Origin: UBA1181 sp045600225
GTDB taxonomy: Bacteria; Bacteroidota; Bacteroidia; Bacteroidales; Paludibacteraceae
Length of the DNA stretch: 64,000 nt
Direction: 5' to 3'
Assembly (NCBI GenBank): GCA_045600225.1
Contig: JAZRXL010000016.1
Coordinates: forward strand, 1 to 64,000
In this document: positions 41,672-51,664 of the stretch, piece by piece
Layout of the letters: every line of letters starts with the position of its first letter
How positions within the stretch are numbered: position 1 is the stretch's first letter
Program-made: the position numbers and the translations under genes
Notes under the pieces: model-generated
Database searches by the model: none
Told to the model about the DNA's origin: nothing
Seen by the model: the letters and a program-made list of their open reading frames with translations, nothing else

Positions 41672-43183
41672 ATGAAGTTTCGAGTAATATCAGCATTTAT
41701 ATGTCTTTTATGTACATTGTCTTCTTTTGCTCAAAAGAAGACAAATGTCATATTGGAGCAGTGTGAAGAGTTGACCTTTGATAAGGAGGCTGGTCGTCCT
41801 TATCAGGTTTTACGTGGCAATGTAAGGTTCAGACATGATGACGTGTTGATGTATTGCGATAGTGCCTATTTCTACGATGGCTCAAATTCTTTTGATGCGT
41901 TTGGTCATGTTCGTGTCATTCAAGATGCGGAAACTTCGATGATCTCTGATAGTATGTTTTATGATGGGAACACAACATTAATGAGGGCAAGAGGAATGGT
42001 AGAACTTCGTTCTGGAACCTCTTCGTTAAAGACCAAATTTTTAGATTTTTATAGGGATAAAAACTACGGATACTATTATGGAGGTGGAGAGGTTTATGAT
42101 ACTGATTATCATTTGACTTCTTATCAAGGGTATTACTATACGGAGACAAAGTCATATTTGTTCAAAGATACGGTTCGTTTGTATCATCCTGAATATACGA
42201 TTCATGCAGATTCTTTAAGGTATAATCAGAATTCAAGTAAGGCAACCTTGTTGGGCCCTTCTCATATTATTGGACAAACATATAATGTATTTACCACAAA
42301 AGGATGGACTTATACCAACTCTAATGAGGGCAGATTATACAATCATTCTGTAGTATCTTATAAGAATGGGAAAAGGATGACAGCAGATTCTATGTATTTT
42401 GACTCCAATACGGGAAAAGTGAAGGCTTATAATGATGCAGAATTACAAGATTCTGTTCAAAAGTTGATTATTAGAGGAGAATATATGGAAGGGGACAGTA
42501 CCTTCCCTTCTTATGCAAAGGTGCTGGGTAACCCTTATGTTATTGACTATTCTGATAAAGATTCGTTCTTTTTAAGGGCTGATACCTTGCTTTATTGTGA
42601 TATAGATTCAACTCATGAGGAGTTGCGTGCATATCATAATGTTCGCTTCTTTAGAATAGATCTTCAAGGTAAATGTGATTCATTGGTTTATTATCCTAAA
42701 GATTCTATGGCTGTGATGTATGAAGATCCTATAATATGGGCAGAAGGATCTCAAATGACCGGAAAAGGGAAAATGGAGATTTTCATTAAGAATGAGAAAC
42801 CAGAGAAGATTCACATTCCTTCTAAGGCGTTTATAATTTCGGATGAAAAGGATGATCAGTACAATCAGTTGGCTGGGAAAGAGGCTTATGCGTATATAGA
42901 GAATAATCGGGTGAGGCGAGTGGATCTGTTGGGTGATGCAACTTCTATATATTATTCAAAAGATGACCGAGGTCTTTTGGTTGGAATGAATAAGGCTGTT
43001 GGTAATAAGATGTTTATTTTTATGAAAAAGCAAAACCAGCTAGATAAGATTGTGATGACACCGGATTCTGAAGGAACAATGTATCCACCCAATAAGATTC
43101 CTGAAGATGAGAGATTGTTGAAAAATTTCTCGTGGAGAGATGACGAAAGGCCAAAGAAGAAAGAGGATATTTTCTTAAAATAA
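41672..43183 (+). CDS. OstA/LptA-like organic solvent tolerance protein
   Basis: A 503-residue exported protein (signal peptide ending SSFA) built of repeated OstA/LptA beta-jellyroll strands: GNVRFRHDDVLMYCDSAYFYDGSN, then FGHVRVIQDAETSMISDSMFYDG, and later GPSHIIGQTYNVFTTKGW and YKNGKRMTADSMYFDSNTGKV. The D-S-A/M-x-Y/F repeat is typical of the Bacteroidetes OstA-like family. It probably takes part in lipopolysaccharide transport across the periplasm. It follows surA by 5 nt and precedes the TonB receptor gene by one base. Confidence 0.83.
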   Translation: MKFRVISAFICLLCTLSSFAQKKTNVILEQCEELTFDKEAGRPYQVLRGNVRFRHDDVLMYCDSAYFYDGSNSFDAFGHVRVIQDAETSMISDSMFYDGNTTLMRARGMVELRSGTSSLKTKFLDFYRDKNYGYYYGGGEVYDTDYHLTSYQGYYYTETKSYLFKDTVRLYHPEYTIHADSLRYNQNSSKATLLGPSHIIGQTYNVFTTKGWTYTNSNEGRLYNHSVVSYKNGKRMTADSMYFDSNTGKVKAYNDAELQDSVQKLIIRGEYMEGDSTFPSYAKVLGNPYVIDYSDKDSFFLRADTLLYCDIDSTHEELRAYHNVRFFRIDLQGKCDSLVYYPKDSMAVMYEDPIIWAEGSQMTGKGKMEIFIKNEKPEKIHIPSKAFIISDEKDDQYNQLAGKEAYAYIENNRVRRVDLLGDATSIYYSKDDRGLLVGMNKAVGNKMFIFMKKQNQLDKIVMTPDSEGTMYPPNKIPEDERLLKNFSWRDDERPKKKEDIFLK

Positions 43184-43184
43184 T

Positions 43185-45608
43185 ATGATGAAAAACTTTG
43201 TAACAATTATATTGCTCTTGTTTTGTGGATTTTGCTGTAAAGTCCATGCAGGAGATTTTTTGCTACAAGGTCATGTTTTTGATGAGAAGGGGAAACCTCT
43301 TCAATATGTGAATGTAATGGTTGTTGGAACAACTCAGGGTGCAGTTTCTGAATCTGATGGTGCATTCTCTTGCAATGTTTCTGGATTGAACCAAGATACG
43401 ATTTATGTGTCTTTCTCATTTGTTGGATACGAAGAAATAACGAAGAAAATATTGACCTCTAAAACCTCGGGAAATTTGTCCGTTTATATGAAGGAAATGT
43501 CTGAGGTCCTTGATCAATATGAAATCAATGTCTATAGAAAACAGGAGAGTACCATCGAACGATTAGATGTTGAAAAATTAAAGTCGATGCCAGATGCATC
43601 TGGTGGTGGTATCGAAGCTTTGATATCTACTCAGGCTGGTGTTTCTATGAACAATGAGTTGAGTTCTCAATATTCGGTTCGAGGAGGGAACTATGATGAA
43701 AATAGTGTTTATGTTAACTCCATAGAGGTGTACAGACCTCTGTTGATCCGTTCCGGGGAACAGGAGGGACTTTCTTTCGTAAATCCAAATATGGTTGAGT
43801 CTGTATCGTTTTCTTCCGGAGGATTTGGGGTGGATTATGGAGATAAGATGTCATCAGTGTTGGACATTAGATATAAGAGACCGTCACATTTTGAAGGTTC
43901 TGCCTCGATTAGCCTTTTAGGTGCATCTGCATATGTGGGTCATTCTAATGAGAAATTCTCTCAGATGCATGGAATTCGTTATAAGACTTCTTCTTATATG
44001 CTGGGTGCGTTGCAAACAGATGCAGAATACAATCCTAACTTTTTAGATTATCAGACTTACCTTACCTATGATTTCTCAGATAAGTTTGGAATGTTTTTCT
44101 TGGGGAATGTATCTCGAAATGATTTCCGCTTTATGCCTATATCCAGGGAAACCAAATTTGGAACGACGAATGAAACATTTAAATTCAATGTTACTTTTCA
44201 TGGTCAAGAGAAAGATTTGTTTCTAACTGCTTTTGGTGCCTTGGCATTCCAATATAAGGTAGATGAGAAGTCTAAGTTGGAATTGTTGACTTCGGCATTT
44301 CATACCTCGGAATCGGTTTCTTACGACATTAAAGGTTCTTACTTTTTAAGTCAGGGTTCTGATTTGAATTTTAATAATGACCTAGAATCTGCAGGTGTTT
44401 CTTCTTATTATGAACATGCAAGAAACAAATTGGGTGCTTCTGTTGTTAATGTTTCTCTTTTGGGTACGCACAAGCTTCCTTTTAATGAGTTGAAATGGGG
44501 CGCGACCTATCAGAGAGAAATAATTGACGACGAGATAGGAGAATGGGAGTTGAGAGATTCTGCTGGTTATTCAATGCCGGGAAATATAAATGGAATGTCT
44601 CTGTATGATAATTTAAAATCGAAACAGGATTTGTCCTCAAATCGATTGTCTTTGTACATTCAGGATACCTATACTAGACAGACTGCAAAAGGAAAGGTAA
44701 ACCTTTCTGGTGGTGTTCGCTTATCGTATTGGGACTTTAACAAGGAGGTTTTGCTAAGTCCGAGAGTCGCTGTTTCTTGGTTCCCTTCTAAGTTCCCTAA
44801 TTTAGGTCTAAGAGCTGCTACAGGTATCTATTATCAATCTTTGTTCTACAAGGAAATCAAAAAAGAGGTTACGGATGAGTATGGAAATAGTAGTATAGAG
44901 TTGAATGATAACATAAAATCTCCTCGTTCGTATCAGGTGATTTTAGCTTCAGATTACTATTTTAACATTGGTAAAAGACCATTTAAGTTTACGGCTGAAG
45001 CCTATGGAAAATATATTGATAGGATAATTCCATATGTAGTGGATAACACTCAGATTACATACGATGGAGAGAATAAGGCGGATGGTTTTGCTGCAGGAGC
45101 AGATTTGAAACTCTTTGGAGAATTTGTTCCAGGGACAGATTCTTGGGTGTCTCTTTCGATGATGAGGACCATGGAAAATATCTATGGAGATGATCAAGGG
45201 TATATTCGTAGACCGACAGATCAGTTGTATAATGTCTCTTTGTTTTTCCAAGACTATTTCCCAGGATACGAAAAATTAAAATTTAATATAAAATTCATTT
45301 GGGCAGACGGTTTGCCATACGGACCTAAAGGTAGTGAAAGTTTGAAGTCGGTTTTTTCTTTGAACGATTACAGAAGGTTGGATTTGGGAGTTGCCTTTTG
45401 GTTACGTAAAGGTGTTGATAAGGTTATGGAACGAAAGTTCTTTCATTGGATGAAAGTTTTGTCTTTGAATTTTGATGTCTTTAATTTGTTAGGAACAAGG
45501 AATGAAAGCTCTGTCTTTTGGATTCAGACATCAGATGGTGTGCAGTATGCTGTTCCGAATTATCTAACCGGAAGACGTTTCAATTTTAAAATACAAGTTG
45601 ATTTCTAA
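43185..45608 (+). CDS. TonB-dependent outer-membrane receptor
   Basis: An 807-residue receptor. Signal peptide to about residue 23, a carboxypeptidase-regulatory-like domain (LLQGHVFDEKGKPLQYVNVMVVGTTQGAVSESDG), a plug domain (LKSMPDASGGGIEALISTQAGVSMNNELSSQYSVRGGNYDENSVYVNSIEV), and a barrel ending in FNFKIQVDF with a terminal Phe for BAM recognition. It is not paired with a SusD gene, so it is not a classical polysaccharide utilisation pair. It sits at the end of the envelope-biogenesis cluster; ligand unknown. Confidence 0.88.
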   Translation: MMKNFVTIILLLFCGFCCKVHAGDFLLQGHVFDEKGKPLQYVNVMVVGTTQGAVSESDGAFSCNVSGLNQDTIYVSFSFVGYEEITKKILTSKTSGNLSVYMKEMSEVLDQYEINVYRKQESTIERLDVEKLKSMPDASGGGIEALISTQAGVSMNNELSSQYSVRGGNYDENSVYVNSIEVYRPLLIRSGEQEGLSFVNPNMVESVSFSSGGFGVDYGDKMSSVLDIRYKRPSHFEGSASISLLGASAYVGHSNEKFSQMHGIRYKTSSYMLGALQTDAEYNPNFLDYQTYLTYDFSDKFGMFFLGNVSRNDFRFMPISRETKFGTTNETFKFNVTFHGQEKDLFLTAFGALAFQYKVDEKSKLELLTSAFHTSESVSYDIKGSYFLSQGSDLNFNNDLESAGVSSYYEHARNKLGASVVNVSLLGTHKLPFNELKWGATYQREIIDDEIGEWELRDSAGYSMPGNINGMSLYDNLKSKQDLSSNRLSLYIQDTYTRQTAKGKVNLSGGVRLSYWDFNKEVLLSPRVAVSWFPSKFPNLGLRAATGIYYQSLFYKEIKKEVTDEYGNSSIELNDNIKSPRSYQVILASDYYFNIGKRPFKFTAEAYGKYIDRIIPYVVDNTQITYDGENKADGFAAGADLKLFGEFVPGTDSWVSLSMMRTMENIYGDDQGYIRRPTDQLYNVSLFFQDYFPGYEKLKFNIKFIWADGLPYGPKGSESLKSVFSLNDYRRLDLGVAFWLRKGVDKVMERKFFHWMKVLSLNFDVFNLLGTRNESSVFWIQTSDGVQYAVPNYLTGRRFNFKIQVDF

Positions 45609-45641
45609 TCGATAATACTAACTAATTAAAGTTCTATACGG

Positions 45642-47084
45642 ATGGAAGAATCAGGTACTAAGAAATATTTTTTTTCCTTGGTGACATTAACCACGTTGTT
45701 TTTTATGTGGGGATTTATCACATGTTTGAATGACATACTTATCCCTTATCTAAAAGACGTTTTTGCGTTAAATCAGTTCCAATCTAATTTGGTTATGTTA
45801 GCCTTCTTCGTTGCTTATTTTGTTGTGTCTTTATTGTATTTTGTCGTTTCGGCAATTTGGCAAGATCCTATCTTGAAAATTGGTTATAAAAACACGATTG
45901 TTTTAGGCTTGATGATTTCTGCTATTGCTTGTTTTTTGTTCTTTATAGAGGCAAGTTCGGAAACGCCAACCTTTTCGTTCTTCTTGTTTACTTTATTCTT
46001 GTTAGGTTCCGGTTTTACTTTTTTGCAGATTGCGGCAAATCCATTGGTCGCAGTATTAGGAACACAGGAAACCTCGTCTAGTCGATTGAATCTTTCACAA
46101 GCGTTTAATTCTTTGGGTACAACTTTGGCTCCGATTATTGGTGGTTATGTTATATTCAACCTTATGGGAGGAGATGCTGTGGTAGATGGTGCAAAAGACC
46201 CTTCTGCCGTTCAGATACCATATTTGTTTCTTGCAAGTGTGTTGTTGATTTTGGCTGGGGTTATTTTTTTTACCAATATTCCTAACGTAATGCCAGAATC
46301 TAAATTGAATGAGGTTAGTAAAGTGGGTGCATTGAAGTATCCTCATTTGGTTTTTGGTATGTTGGGTATTTTCTTTTACGTGGGTGCTGAGGTTGCTATA
46401 GGAAGTAACTTGGTAAACTATATGAAAGAGTATCAGGGTTTTGAAGATCAAATGGCAAGTGCCTATTTGTCTTTCTATTGGGGAGGAGCAATGATAGGTC
46501 GTTTTATGGGATCTATCTCTATGAGTAATACTTCTTCTTCAAAGAAGTATCTGTATATGTTGTTGGCAGCATTGTTGGCATTGTTTACCATATTCTTTGC
46601 CTTCTCAACATCAATGAAGTTTGATTTGAGGACAATGTGTGCCTTTTTCGTTGAAAAACACGTGTTTTATTTCTTGATATCTCTAATTTTGAATTACTTT
46701 GTTTTCGTCTCTGCAAAATCAAAGCCGTCGACGACTTTGGGGCTATTTGCAATTGTAAACATAGGTCTGTTGATTGCGATGTTGTCAACGAATGGAGAGT
46801 TCTCTTTGTGGGCAATTCTTTCTGTGGGATTATTTAATTCGATCATGTTTTCAAATATATTTACTTTGGCAATTAAAGGATTAGGTAAATATACCTCACA
46901 GGGTTCTTCCTTGCTGGTTATGATGATTCTTGGAGGTGCCGTGGTTCCTCCTTTGCAAGGTTTGTTGACCGATGTGTATAATGCACATTATGCCTTTGCA
47001 TTACCGATTGTATGTTATGCATATTTGGCATGGTATGGATTCTATGGCTGTAAAAACATAAAAGTAGAAGAAAATATTAACTAA
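45642..47084 (+). CDS. Sugar MFS transporter (FucP/GlcP type)
   Basis: A 480-residue, 12-helix permease of the glucose/galactose-fucose proton symporter family. Marks include TTLFFMWGFITCLNDILIPYLKDVFALNQFQSNLVMLAFFVAYF at the N-terminus, GSGFTFLQIAANPLVAVLG, and AMIGRFMGS in the middle. It lies 13 nt before a ROK glucokinase gene, which points to glucose as substrate (import followed by phosphorylation); galactose or fucose cannot be excluded from sequence. Confidence 0.88.
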   Translation: MEESGTKKYFFSLVTLTTLFFMWGFITCLNDILIPYLKDVFALNQFQSNLVMLAFFVAYFVVSLLYFVVSAIWQDPILKIGYKNTIVLGLMISAIACFLFFIEASSETPTFSFFLFTLFLLGSGFTFLQIAANPLVAVLGTQETSSSRLNLSQAFNSLGTTLAPIIGGYVIFNLMGGDAVVDGAKDPSAVQIPYLFLASVLLILAGVIFFTNIPNVMPESKLNEVSKVGALKYPHLVFGMLGIFFYVGAEVAIGSNLVNYMKEYQGFEDQMASAYLSFYWGGAMIGRFMGSISMSNTSSSKKYLYMLLAALLALFTIFFAFSTSMKFDLRTMCAFFVEKHVFYFLISLILNYFVFVSAKSKPSTTLGLFAIVNIGLLIAMLSTNGEFSLWAILSVGLFNSIMFSNIFTLAIKGLGKYTSQGSSLLVMMILGGAVVPPLQGLLTDVYNAHYAFALPIVCYAYLAWYGFYGCKNIKVEENIN

Positions 47085-47097
47085 AAATATAGAATTT

Positions 47098-48069
47098 ATG
47101 AAAAACGATTTGAAACCCAATGTAGTGGGTATTGACATTGGTGGAACTAACACCGTGTTTGGTATTGTAGATCAGAAAGGAAATGTTTTGGCTTCTGATT
47201 CTATTAAGACACAAGCGTACAAAGAGTTAGACGATTATATGTCTGCATTGTGTGGGGGTATCTCCAAATTGGTGGCTGCTAATTGTGGAATGGATAAGAT
47301 TCAAGGTATTGGAGTTGGTGCTCCTAATGCTAATTTCTATTCTGGGAATATTGAATATGCAGCAAACTTGCCTTGGAAAGGTGTTATTCCTTTTGCAAAA
47401 ATAATGTCAGACAAATTGGGTGTTCCCGTTGCTTTAACAAACGATGCAAATGCTGCTGCCATTGGCGAAATGACATATGGTGCTGCTCGTGGAATGAAGG
47501 ATTTCATTATGATTACTTTAGGTACAGGAGTCGGTAGTGGAGTTGTTGCAAATGGACAATTGATTTATGGACATGATGGTTTTGCTGGCGAGTTGGGTCA
47601 CGTTATTGTTCGTAGGGAAAATGGTCGTCCTTGTGGATGTGGAAACAAAGGTTGCTTAGAGACTTACACTTCAGCTACAGGTGTTGCTCGTACTGCACGA
47701 GAGTTCTTGGAAAAGAGAGCAAATGAAGATTCTTTGCTTCGCAAGATTAAATTGGAAGATATCACATCAAAGGATGTGTTTGATGCAGCAAAGGCAGGAG
47801 ATCAGATAGCAAAGGACATATTCTCATTCACTGGTCAAGTATTGGGAGAAGCTTTGGCTGATTTCATCAAATTTAGCAGTCCCGAGGCAATTGTTCTTTT
47901 CGGTGGTTTGGCAAAATCAGGCGATTTGTTGATGGTTCCATTGAAGAAAGCAATGGAAGATAATCTTATGCCAATCTTTAAGAATAAAGTGAAGGTTCTT
48001 TTCTCTGAAATGAAAGATGCAGATGCTGCAGTTCTAGGTGCTTCTGCTCTTGGATGGGATGCTAAATAA
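47098..48069 (+). CDS. ROK-family glucokinase
   Basis: A 323-residue sugar kinase. ATP loop VVGIDIGGTNTVFGIVD near the start, sugar-binding GVGAPNANFYSG, and catalytic Asp in ALTNDANAAAIGEMTYGAA. ATP site ITLGTGVGSGVVANGQL, and the ROK zinc motif GHVIVRRENGRPCGCGNKGCLETY with the CGCG-x3-C cysteines. It phosphorylates glucose after uptake by the adjacent permease. The pair ends at a bidirectional terminator. Confidence 0.92.
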   Translation: MKNDLKPNVVGIDIGGTNTVFGIVDQKGNVLASDSIKTQAYKELDDYMSALCGGISKLVAANCGMDKIQGIGVGAPNANFYSGNIEYAANLPWKGVIPFAKIMSDKLGVPVALTNDANAAAIGEMTYGAARGMKDFIMITLGTGVGSGVVANGQLIYGHDGFAGELGHVIVRRENGRPCGCGNKGCLETYTSATGVARTAREFLEKRANEDSLLRKIKLEDITSKDVFDAAKAGDQIAKDIFSFTGQVLGEALADFIKFSSPEAIVLFGGLAKSGDLLMVPLKKAMEDNLMPIFKNKVKVLFSEMKDADAAVLGASALGWDAK

Positions 48070-48088
48070 GTAGAACTTTGGAATATTG

Positions 48089-48118
48089 AAAAAAGGGAGG
48101 TTTAATCCTCCCTTTTTT
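48089..48118. terminator. Bidirectional terminator overlapping the helicase stop
   Basis: AAAAAAGGGAGG (48089-48100) pairs with CCTCCCTTTTTT (48107-48118) through a 6-nt loop, with A and T tracts allowing termination both ways. The right arm is coding sequence of the convergent helicase gene, whose stop codon (48102-48104) lies in the loop. Confidence 0.82.
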
Positions 48119-50579
48119 GTTTGTCAAAATAGAAAGCCAGTTTTATTTCACTGTAACTGTATTCATCATTTAATGCGGTTCTTACCTCCTTGCTTGCTTG
48201 CCCAGGATTCTTTTGAATGTATAGTAATAGCTCTTGAATCCTGTCCTCCGTAGTTAAGGCATTCAAAGGCAATTTTTGTTCACATATAAGATCTACGATA
48301 TGTCCTTCTATCGTCGTTTGTACCAAGTCTCTTTCTTTCGCAATCTCTTCTATGCTTTTCCCTTCGGTGAAAAGTCTTAAGGTGACCTCTTGTGTCTTTT
48401 CTTTAGGCTTTTTCTCTCCACTCGATGTCTTCTTCTCTTTCTCTTTGGAAAGATTGTCAAATAGGGATGCTTCTCGTTTGTAATCGTATTGAACGACACA
48501 TTCATCTATTATGGTAAGAATATCTTCTCCATAGCGTTTGGCAAGAACTTCTCCAATACCATTTACTTTTAATAATTCTATACCATCCTTGGGGAGTGTG
48601 TTTGTTAGGTTAATAAGTGCTTTTTGAGACAAAACAACGTAGGCAGGGACCTTCTGTTCATCTGCTTTCTCTTTTCTCCATTGTTTTAATCTTTCATAAA
48701 GTTCGGGATATTGAATGTCGTCAGAGACGCTGGTCACTTTCGGTTGTTTTAAAGTGGGTGTTTCCTTTTCAGAAAGTACTTCGTTGTTTTTTGCCTTTAG
48801 GTAATCTTTTATAGAGAATCCGTTGTGGCATTCCTTCAATGTAGACTTTTTCTCGTTGAATAGAAGAAGTAGGTTGTTTGAGTTTTCTCTAATTCTTTTT
48901 GATATCTCTTTATTGTCAATGTCAATACTTTGGGTTTGGATTATAAGGGAATGTACAATATCTTCTATTTTCTGTGCAAAATACTGACTTCCTTTGATTA
49001 TTCTATCTTGTAGCTGATCATTGCAAGATAACTCATATTCTGCTTGCGTCAGATTTTGAAGTTGGGACGTGAATTTCTTAGATACATCCGCGATTTCTTT
49101 ATTGAACAATACAATGTTGTCATCGTATAATTTAACAAGTTTAGGGAAACTGTGACTTAAGTTCTCGCAGACTATTCTTTGTAATATAAGCATTGAATTG
49201 TAAATCTTATCGAAGGAAAACTGCTCGATTAGTAATTGTACATAATATTCCTTCCTGAGTCTATTGTATTGCTCTTCGTCTGGTATTCTATTGCATAATT
49301 CATGACTGAATGATTCTACTCTTAAGTCAAGCTTAACGGAATTGAATGATAATGGCGTACTCAACACCATTCCTTCTAATGTTTTGCATCGACTTAGTGC
49401 GACATAAACTTGTCCGTGTGAAAAAGAATTTTGGGCATCAATAATGGCGTGCTCAAACGTTAATCCTTGGCTTTTGTGTATGGTGATTGCCCATGCTGTT
49501 TTTAGTGGCATTTGGGAAAATGTTCCATCGATTGTTTCCTCTATCTCTTTTGTTTCATCATTGATTGTGTATCGTATGTTCTCCCATACCTCTTGAGTGA
49601 CAGAGATTTCTTCTCCGTTTGATTCGTCCTCGACAATAACGAATCCATCTCCAAAAGATTTTACAGTGCCTAATTTACCATTGAAGTATCTTTTTTCTTT
49701 GGAAGAGTCGTTTTTGATGAACATGACCTGAGCACCCACTTTTAGAGTTAGCTCCTTGTCGTTTGGATAGCTTTGTTCGGGGAATGTTCCTGTGGTTTGA
49801 GCGACAAAGCGTTGAGGCACTCCTCTTAGTTTATCAAGTTCTGACTCGTTGATATGTTGAGCAGTGTGATTGTGCGTAGTCAAACGAATATAACGAGTCC
49901 CTTTTTCAGGAGTGAATTGGGGCATATATCGTTTGTTTAATTCCTCAAGTGTTGCAGAATCAATCTTGTTCTCTCGGACTTTGTTAAGTAGTTCGATGAA
50001 GTGAGTGTCAGATTGTCTAAAAATTTCTTTTAGTTCAATGCATGTATAGTTGGTTTGTTGAAGCGCTTGGCTACTAAAAAAATAAGGAGTGGAGTAGTAC
50101 TCTTTTAGAATAGCCCACTCATCATCACGAGCAACAGGTGTTAGTTGTTGCATATCTCCAATCATTAGTAGTTGTATACCTCCGAAAGGTTGAGATGACC
50201 TTCTGATTCGACGGAGTGTGTCATCAATGGCATCAAGCAAATCGGCACGCACCATACTGATTTCGTCAATGACGAGCAGATCCAATGTTCGAATGATATT
50301 CATTTTCTCTTTTCTCATTCGATTGATTTCTGTTGCGGAGGTCCTGCCAGGAATAAAAGGTCCAAAGTTAATTTGGAAAAATGAGTGAATGGTCACACCT
50401 CCTGCGTTAATTGCGGCAACGCCGGTGGGTGCAACAACAATCATTCTCTTTGGCGTAGTTTCTTTTAAACTTTTTAGGAAAGTGGTTTTGCCAGTTCCTG
50501 CTTTCCCGGTTAAAAACAGATTTGCGTTTGTGTGTCGAACAATTTTGTTCGCCATTTCAAGTTGTTGGTTTGTTTGCAT
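48102..50579 (-). CDS. Pif1-like helicase with HRDC and HTH domains
   Basis: An 825-residue superfamily 1B helicase. Walker A LTGKAGTGKTTFLK (about 23-36), Walker B LLVIDEISMV (about 104-113), and the motif III-like QLLMIGDMQQLTPV. A UvrD_C_2-type block near residue 360-400 reads AWAITIHKSQGLTFEHAIID and GQVYVALSRCKTLEGMVL. An HRDC domain (YPELYERLKQWRKEKADEQKVPAYVVLSQKAL) lies near 615-690 and a C-terminal HTH_40 domain (LRLFTEGKSIEEIAKERDLVQTTIEGHIVDL) after it. This layout, a Pif1 motor with RecQ-like accessory domains, is common in Bacteroidetes and may resolve structured DNA. Confidence 0.85.
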   Translation of the reverse strand: MQTNQQLEMANKIVRHTNANLFLTGKAGTGKTTFLKSLKETTPKRMIVVAPTGVAAINAGGVTIHSFFQINFGPFIPGRTSATEINRMRKEKMNIIRTLDLLVIDEISMVRADLLDAIDDTLRRIRRSSQPFGGIQLLMIGDMQQLTPVARDDEWAILKEYYSTPYFFSSQALQQTNYTCIELKEIFRQSDTHFIELLNKVRENKIDSATLEELNKRYMPQFTPEKGTRYIRLTTHNHTAQHINESELDKLRGVPQRFVAQTTGTFPEQSYPNDKELTLKVGAQVMFIKNDSSKEKRYFNGKLGTVKSFGDGFVIVEDESNGEEISVTQEVWENIRYTINDETKEIEETIDGTFSQMPLKTAWAITIHKSQGLTFEHAIIDAQNSFSHGQVYVALSRCKTLEGMVLSTPLSFNSVKLDLRVESFSHELCNRIPDEEQYNRLRKEYYVQLLIEQFSFDKIYNSMLILQRIVCENLSHSFPKLVKLYDDNIVLFNKEIADVSKKFTSQLQNLTQAEYELSCNDQLQDRIIKGSQYFAQKIEDIVHSLIIQTQSIDIDNKEISKRIRENSNNLLLLFNEKKSTLKECHNGFSIKDYLKAKNNEVLSEKETPTLKQPKVTSVSDDIQYPELYERLKQWRKEKADEQKVPAYVVLSQKALINLTNTLPKDGIELLKVNGIGEVLAKRYGEDILTIIDECVVQYDYKREASLFDNLSKEKEKKTSSGEKKPKEKTQEVTLRLFTEGKSIEEIAKERDLVQTTIEGHIVDLICEQKLPLNALTTEDRIQELLLYIQKNPGQASKEVRTALNDEYSYSEIKLAFYFDKQKRED

Positions 50580-50630
50580 CAGTTAGAATTTTATTATTTT
50601 TGTTATGGTTGTTTGATTGATATGTATATT

Positions 50631-51476
50631 CTACACTTTTTTGTAAAGGACTCTGCACCAGTTGTTGAACACTTCGTGAGAAATGAATTTAAGGCCAATA
50701 GACTCAGCCTCTTTGTTAAGTACAGGAATGTCTGTTTCGTAGAATCCACTCATGTAAATAAATCCCTTGTCAGATAAGTTTTCCGCATAAAATTTCATGT
50801 CCTGTAGTAATATGTTTCTGTTTATGTTGGCAAATATGATGTCGAAGTTCTCGTTACCATGTAGTTGCTCTGCTCCACCTTCTCTTAATTCAATATCTGG
50901 TTGTCCGTTCATGACGATATTTTCCTTCGCATTCTCGAAAGCCCAATGGTCGATGTCTATTCCTACAATCTTTTTGGCTCCGCATTTTCCTGCAAGAATG
51001 GCGATGATTGCGGTTCCGCAACCCATGTCGAGAATTTTCTTGTCGTTCATATTGCCTTCAAGAACAGCTTTTAGCATTAGTGTTGTTGTGGCGTGATAAC
51101 CAGTTCCAAATGCCAATTTTGGATTAATGACAATATCATATTTTGCAGTTGGAACATCTTTGTGGAAGGAACTATGTATTACGCATTGGTTTTCAATCAC
51201 AATTGGTTGGAAGTAATTCTTTTCCCACTCTTCGTTCCAGTCCTTGTCTTCCGCCTCTTTTATAGAGTATGATATATTGTTTGACCATTCAAACTCTCTT
51301 ACTAATTGATCCAAAGAATCCTTATTGAATAATTTCTTTTGGATGTACCCAACGTATGGGTTTTCGTCGTTGTCAGAGAAACTTTCGAACCCGATTTCTG
51401 CCAATTGAGATGATAGGATGTCTTTAACGAAAGCTTCATTTGAATGGATGTTGAAATAGACTTCTAAATATTTCAT
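50631..51476 (-). CDS. prmA: Ribosomal protein L11 methyltransferase
   Basis: A 281-residue cytosolic methyltransferase of the PrmA family. An N-terminal substrate domain (KYLEVYFNIHSNEAFVKDILSSQLAEIGFESF) precedes the catalytic core: FGTGYHATTTLMLKAVLE, SAM loop ILDMGCGTAIIAILAGKCGAKKIVGIDID, and the NPPY-equivalent IIFANINRNILLQDM. Length fits PrmA. The helicase gene follows 51 nt downstream; cotranscription is possible. Confidence 0.9.
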   Translation of the reverse strand: MKYLEVYFNIHSNEAFVKDILSSQLAEIGFESFSDNDENPYVGYIQKKLFNKDSLDQLVREFEWSNNISYSIKEAEDKDWNEEWEKNYFQPIVIENQCVIHSSFHKDVPTAKYDIVINPKLAFGTGYHATTTLMLKAVLEGNMNDKKILDMGCGTAIIAILAGKCGAKKIVGIDIDHWAFENAKENIVMNGQPDIELREGGAEQLHGNENFDIIFANINRNILLQDMKFYAENLSDKGFIYMSGFYETDIPVLNKEAESIGLKFISHEVFNNWCRVLYKKV

Positions 51477-51664
51477 TTTTAGTGTGTGGATTTCGTCGAT
51501 AAAAAAAAGTGATTAGTATACTTTTTTTCGTGATGACATTAAACATAAATATCTTTATCGCAAAGTTAGCACAAAGATGGTTTGGTGTTCTGTTTTTTTT
51601 TATCTTTGTACTGCTTTAACAAAACAAAATTAGATAATTTTATTAAAGTATGGAGAGTATAGTT

